Shown piece after piece: positions 60,647 to 64,000 of a stretch of DNA of 64,000 bases (positions are counted from its first letter, which is position 1; every line of letters starts with the position of its first letter). The stretch comes from Nocardia albiluteola. GTDB lineage: Bacteria; Actinomycetota; Actinomycetes; Mycobacteriales; Mycobacteriaceae. The notes beneath the pieces were generated by a model. It was not told the DNA's origin, did no database searches, and worked only from the letters and a program-made list of their open reading frames with translations. The translations under genes were made by a program, and so were the position numbers. The stretch is from NCBI RefSeq assembly GCF_018860155.1, contig NZ_JAHKNI010000003.1:558001-622000 (forward strand), given 5' to 3'.

Positions 60647-61342
60647 ATGTGTTGTGTGGGTTCGGATTTCGCCACCTTCGCAGTCGCAGCGGTCGGGGTC
60701 GCGGGCACTCTCGGTGCGACGGTCGTTACGCAGATTGCGGCGCTGCGGGGTAGACGGTTCGATGCCGAGAACACGCGGATTCGGCAGGCAGAGGATCGAG
60801 CGGAGTCTGCCCGTAAGAACGAGCTGGACGAGAAGCGGTCGGTGTATTCCGATCTCAACGCGGCGGTGCGGGACTACCGGATGGCCTTGCACGACTGCGT
60901 ATTGGAGCCCGGCCGTGGACATTCTGTTCGGCTGAAACGCGTGGATGATGCGCGAGCGCGCTATCGCGAGATGTATGCGCGGGCCCAGATGATCGTGCCG
61001 GAACGAGTGCTGATCGTTGTTTCTGAAATAGATCTTGGCCTGGGGAACTGTTTCCGGACATTGACCAATGTGGTCGACGCCGGCACCGATCGACGGATGG
61101 AGGTGTCGCACCGATGGCTGGACGGACCCGGTTCCGAGGCGATCTGGTTGTTGCGAGAGGTGCTGCGTGAAGATCTCGGGACCGCGGGCTCTCTCGCTGA
61201 TCTGGACGGTCGGCTGGACAGGCTGCGTCAAGCGCGGGTGGAGGCTCTCGGCTCGGTCGGCGGGGGCCCGGAGTGCGGTCTCGTTGGTGACGCCGGCGTG
61301 CAGCAGCACAAGGTGGCGGCGCCGACCCGAGAGCTGAGCTGA
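60647..61342 (+). CDS. Membrane-anchored coiled-coil protein of unknown function
   Basis: 231 residues. One N-terminal hydrophobic helix (FATFAVAAVGVAGTLGATVV) followed by a charged helix with coiled-coil character (RFDAENTRIRQAEDRAESAR, KNELDEKRSVYSDLN) and further helices. This layout is frequent among unassigned actinobacterial proteins. Function unknown. It lies 64 bp after pip on the same strand. Confidence 0.68.
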   Translation: MCCVGSDFATFAVAAVGVAGTLGATVVTQIAALRGRRFDAENTRIRQAEDRAESARKNELDEKRSVYSDLNAAVRDYRMALHDCVLEPGRGHSVRLKRVDDARARYREMYARAQMIVPERVLIVVSEIDLGLGNCFRTLTNVVDAGTDRRMEVSHRWLDGPGSEAIWLLREVLREDLGTAGSLADLDGRLDRLRQARVEALGSVGGGPECGLVGDAGVQQHKVAAPTRELS

Positions 61343-61507
61343 GCTGCGGAGGCTCATCGTCGCGGTTGTTGTCGATAGCCGGCCGAAGCCAATAAGCGCC
61401 ATTCGGCAATACCGCGCATCGCCAGCGTCGAGCACTCCGCCTACGTCCACCCGCGGGCTGTGCAACTGGCGTGGCGGCCTGGCTCCGCTCATCGCCGTCC
61501 CCGGAAG

Positions 61508-61530
61508 AGTGGGTTTCGTTTGTATGAATC
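61508..61530. repeat. GGGTTTCGYYTGTA repeat, partial copy 3
   Basis: AGTGGGTTTCGTTTGTATGA then ATC resembles 57098-57118 (AATGGGTTTCGCCTGTACGA, ATC). It lies next to a CGGCAATACCG core (about 61410), so this intergenic segment too is made of repeat pieces. Confidence 0.4.
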
Positions 61531-61545
61531 AGGCAGCCGATAGTT

Positions 61546-61811
61546 GTGGCGGCGCAGCCGAATTCTGCTCGCCGACGACCGCCTGCTCGACACCTACGGG
61601 ACGGCTGCGCTGCCCGCTGCTGGTCCTGCACGGTGGTCGCGATCCCATCGTCGAGCTCGCCGACCAGCGGCCGTTCGTCGACGCCGCCGACACCGGCGAT
61701 GCCACGCTGCAGGTGTGGGACGACGGCGAGCACACTATCTACAACCATTCCGCCGAGCGCACCGCCGTCGTCGCCGACTGGTTCGCCGCCCGGTTCTCCG
61801 TCAGAAAGTGA
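61546..61811 (+). pseudogene. Alpha/beta hydrolase, C-terminal fragment
   Basis: The plus strand, in the frame ending at 61811, reads LRCPLLVLHGGRDPIVELAD, QRPFVDAADTGDATLQVWDD, GEHTIYNHSAERTAVVADWF. These are the last third of an alpha/beta hydrolase, including the acid (GGRDPIV) and the catalytic His (GEHTIYNH). The N-terminal part with the nucleophile is absent. It lies eight bases before the dioxygenase, so it was once the upstream gene of that operon. Confidence 0.65.
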
Positions 61812-61819
61812 GGCGCCCG

Positions 61820-62689
61820 ATGGAACTCACCGAACACACCACCACCGCCGCGGTTCAGGCCAGCTTCGCCGCCACGCCGGACGACCGGCTGCGCACCGTC
61901 ATGACCGCACTGACCGCGCATCTGCACGCGTTCGTCCGCGACGTCCGCCCGACCCACGAGGAATGGGAACAGGCGATCGAATTCCTCACCGAGGTCGGGC
62001 ACACCTGCACCGACACCCGGCAGGAGTTCGTGCTGCTGTCGGATGTGCTCGGCGTATCGGCACTGGTGGAGACGATCAACGGTGACGAGGCCGGCGCGAC
62101 GGAGAACACCGTGCTCGGGCCGTTCCATGCGACGGTGTCCCCGCCGCGGGCACTGGGCGACACCATCGACATGCTCGGCGAAGGCACCCCGTGCGTGGTG
62201 ACCGGCCGGGTGCTCGGCGTCGACGGCACCCCGCTGGGCGCCGCCGTCATCGACGTGTGGCAGTGCGACAAGAACGGCTTCTACGATGTGCAACAGCCGG
62301 ATCGCCAGCCCGCGGGTAACGGCCGCGGCCTTTTCCACACCGCCGCCGACGGCCGCTACTGGTTCCGGACCGTGGTGCCCAGTCACTACCCGGTCCCCGA
62401 TGACGGTCCGGTCGGGCAGCTGCTGCACGCCACCGCCCGGCATCCGTACCGCCCGGCGCACATTCACTTCATCGCCGAGGCGCCCGGACATCGGCCGGTC
62501 ACCACGCACGTCTTCGTCGCGGACAGTCCCTACATCGACGGCGACACCGTATTCGCGGTACGCGACAGCCTGATTCGAGTATTCGCCGAGTCCGATGACG
62601 CCGTACGGGCCGAAAGTCTCGGGACCACAGCGCCTTTCCGGCACGTCGAGTTCGATATCGTGCTCGCCGAGAGCGACGGCACACGATGA
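61820..62689 (+). CDS. Hydroxyquinol 1,2-dioxygenase (intradiol ring-cleavage)
   Basis: 289 residues, the length of hydroxyquinol/catechol 1,2-dioxygenases. The N-terminal dimer helix region is present, then GPFHATVSPPRALGDTIDML and the Fe(III) ligands Y155 (KNGFYDVQ), Y190 (PSHYPVP), H214 and H216 (RPAHIHF). It opens an aromatic ring between two hydroxyls to give a muconate or maleylacetate. ATG at 61820. Its stop overlaps the start of the maleylacetate reductase remnant, which makes hydroxyquinol the likelier substrate. Confidence 0.9.
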   Translation: MELTEHTTTAAVQASFAATPDDRLRTVMTALTAHLHAFVRDVRPTHEEWEQAIEFLTEVGHTCTDTRQEFVLLSDVLGVSALVETINGDEAGATENTVLGPFHATVSPPRALGDTIDMLGEGTPCVVTGRVLGVDGTPLGAAVIDVWQCDKNGFYDVQQPDRQPAGNGRGLFHTAADGRYWFRTVVPSHYPVPDDGPVGQLLHATARHPYRPAHIHFIAEAPGHRPVTTHVFVADSPYIDGDTVFAVRDSLIRVFAESDDAVRAESLGTTAPFRHVEFDIVLAESDGTR

Positions 62690-63534
62690 CGGACGGCTTC
62701 ACCTACCAGGCAGCTCCGATGCGAGTCGTCTTCGGCGCGGGCAGCATCGACCGGCTCCGGGCCGAGGCCGAACAGCTCCGGTTACGCCGGGCGCTGGTGC
62801 TGTCCACGCCCAGTCAGGACGCCCTGGCCCAGCGGGCCGCCGAACAACTCGGCGATCTGGCGGCCGGCGTCTTCGGGCAGGCCCGGATGCACGTTCCCGT
62901 GGAGACGGCTCGCGCTGCTGCGGCCGCCGCACAGGCCGCTGGCGCCGATGGCTGCGTGGCCCACCTATTCCGGCTCGGAGATGACACCGATCTGGGGGCT
63001 CACCGAAGCGGGCCGCAAGCGCACCGGCCGCGACCCGATCGTGTTGCCGCGCAGCGTAATCTACGATCCCGAACTGTCCGCCGGTCTGCCCCTGGCGATT
63101 TCGGGCACCAGCGCCCTCAACGCCATGGCACACGCGATGGAGGCACTGTACGCCCCGGACGCCTCCCCGATACCGTCGGTGATGGCCGAGCAGGGCGCGC
63201 GCGCCCTCGCCGCCGCACGTTCGACCTCCCACACGCCCAGACCCACGCGGTCCTGCTCCCGTACGTTGCGGCCTTCACCCTGCCGCGCGCACCCCGGGCG
63301 TGCGAGATCCTGCGCCGCGCCCTGAACACCGATTCGCCCGCCCGCGCGTTCGCACACCTCGCCGAACTGTCCGGCGCACCCGGATCCCTTGCCGCACTGG
63401 GACTGCGCGAGTCCGACCTGAACGACGTCGTCGAGCAGACGATCGGCGACGCGTACTCGGCGCCCATCCCGGCCACGCCACGAGAACTACGGGACCTGCT
63501 GACCCGGGCATGGCGCGGTCTCCGAGTCGAGTAG
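62686..63534 (+). pseudogene. Maleylacetate reductase with two internal deletions
   Basis: The start (MTDGFTYQAAPMRVVFGAGS) and the end (THAVLLPYVAAFTLPRAPRA ... LTRAWRGLRVE) are in one frame, but the middle is in another: after AAGADGCVA near 62960 the family's GGGS NAD-binding segment is missing and the protein resumes one frame over as TYSGSEMTPIWGLTEAGRKR ... EQGARALA. Near 63215 about 50 residues with metal-binding His are missing, and the original frame returns at RTFDLPHAQTHAV. The frame stays open (282 codons instead of about 355), so a garbled protein could be made, but not an active one. Confidence 0.8.
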
Positions 63535-63612
63535 ACCGAGTACGGCACATCGCCCGCCCACCGCAGCGGAACCTGCACAAGCGGGCGATGACGACGAGAT
63601 GCCAGAAATGAT

Positions 63613-63639
63613 GAAAGCCATCGCAATGCGATGGCTTTC
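63613..63639. terminator. 12-bp perfect stem-loop between convergent units
   Basis: GAAAGCCATCGC-AAT-GCGATGGCTTTC, 78 bases after the maleylacetate reductase remnant and 72 before the stop of the FG-GAP gene. Confidence 0.75.
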
Positions 63640-63711
63640 GTCGTTCAGTGTCCGGAGAGGGCGTTCAGGGCGAGCCGGTGTGAAGCGCCGCCGATGATGC
63701 GGACGGCGATA

Positions 63712-64000
63712 TCAGGCCGGATGGGTGGTCACCGGTGTGAATGTACCGTCGCCATTGCCGTGCAGCACCGAAATCGTGCCGTCACCGCCGTTCGCGACCA
63801 CGGCGCTGATCTTGCCGTCGTGGAAGAAGTCGGCCAGTCCGACCGAGAACGGCAACGCACCCACCGGAACATCGACACCACGGGTGAACGTGCCGTCCCC
63901 GTTGCCGAGGTACACGGTGATGGTGTTCGAGCCGAGGTTGGCCTGGACGATGTCGGTCCGGCCGATGTGCCGCAGATCGGCGAACTCGAAGCACTGCGGG
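63712..64000 (-). CDS. FG-GAP/VCBS repeat protein, C-terminal part (runs off the window)
   Basis: At least 95 residues with two to three repeats of the calcium-binding propeller type: DIVQANLGSNTITVYLGNGD, GTFTRGVDVPVG, ISAVVANGGDGTISVLHGNG, DGTFTPVTTHPA at the end. Such proteins are usually secreted or surface-bound adhesins or integrin-like propellers. The start lies beyond 64000. TGA at 63712-63714. Confidence 0.8.
   Translation of the reverse strand, partial: PQCFEFADLRHIGRTDIVQANLGSNTITVYLGNGDGTFTRGVDVPVGALPFSVGLADFFHDGKISAVVANGGDGTISVLHGNGDGTFTPVTTHPA

Noticed and set aside
1..64000. CRISPR arrays, tRNA or rRNA genes, riboswitches
   Set aside because: No spaced direct-repeat array, no cloverleaf-like sequence with CCA or typical T-arm, and no rRNA-like stretch noticed on either strand by eye; a covariance-model scan was not possible.

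Overview
The window is high-GC actinobacterial DNA with short leaderless-looking or strong Shine-Dalgarno starts, many GTG starts, a giant CtpI-type P-type ATPase, a PknK-type kinase/ATPase and a mycobacterial-type 2-keto acid decarboxylase. These point to the Mycobacteriales, most likely Nocardia or a close relative (inference; no rRNA or housekeeping marker is present). I see no tRNA, rRNA or CRISPR array. The content is accessory chromosome: small catabolic or detoxification operons, each beside its own regulator, mixed with a large number of broken genes and insertion-sequence scars.

Layout. 0-9 kb: SDR and GNAT genes; a tandem ABM-domain protein; a MarR-controlled ubiX-ubiD pair (prenyl-FMN aromatic acid decarboxylase); an IS1380 scrap; a TetR gene divergent from a PF10118-type protein and a nine-helix membrane protein. 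9-16 kb: an unidentified beta-rich protein, a PLP desulfhydrase behind a gutted FAD oxidase, two VOC proteins, a WYL regulator, and an SRPBCC/HxlR divergent pair. 16-24 kb: a MerA-like flavoprotein, an SDR, a 2-keto acid decarboxylase (kdc), DUF899, an FMN reductase, a SnoaL remnant, and a TIM-barrel protein whose promoter lies inside a 45-bp inverted repeat. 24-27 kb: IS21 debris in both orientations surrounding a TolB-like lipoprotein. 27-34 kb: a cupin, ctpI and its small membrane partner, and a second protein of the unidentified beta-rich family. 34-40 kb: a hydrolase, a minimal NIS-siderophore pair (PLP decarboxylase plus IucA/IucC synthetase), IS110 and NmrA-like scraps, a TetR/SnoaL divergent pair with twin operators, and a ricin-like lectin. 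40-49 kb: a PknK-type regulator, then a three-gene redox operon and its LysR gene, whose operator is duplicated at both ends of the locus. 49-58 kb: SDR/LysR, HD-hydrolase/SnoaL/GlxA, two small unidentified proteins, hydrolase/AraC and MFS/Lrp pairs. 58-64 kb: an iminopeptidase, a membrane coiled-coil protein, a truncated hydrolase, hydroxyquinol 1,2-dioxygenase, a maleylacetate reductase pseudogene with two internal deletions, and the C-terminal part of an FG-GAP propeller protein that runs off the edge.

Themes. First, regulators sit next to their targets, and I can see a candidate palindromic operator for most of them. Second, several genes have lost internal segments while keeping their ends (FAD oxidase, maleylacetate reductase, one IS21 copy). 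Third, several short intergenic repeat families recur across the window. The best leads for something undescribed are the beta-rich protein family (9440-10735 and 33694-34218), the 42-bp palindrome-bearing repeat, the fully palindromic promoter at 23606-23650, and the duplicated LysR operator locus. All functional statements are read from sequence motifs by eye; no database search was run.
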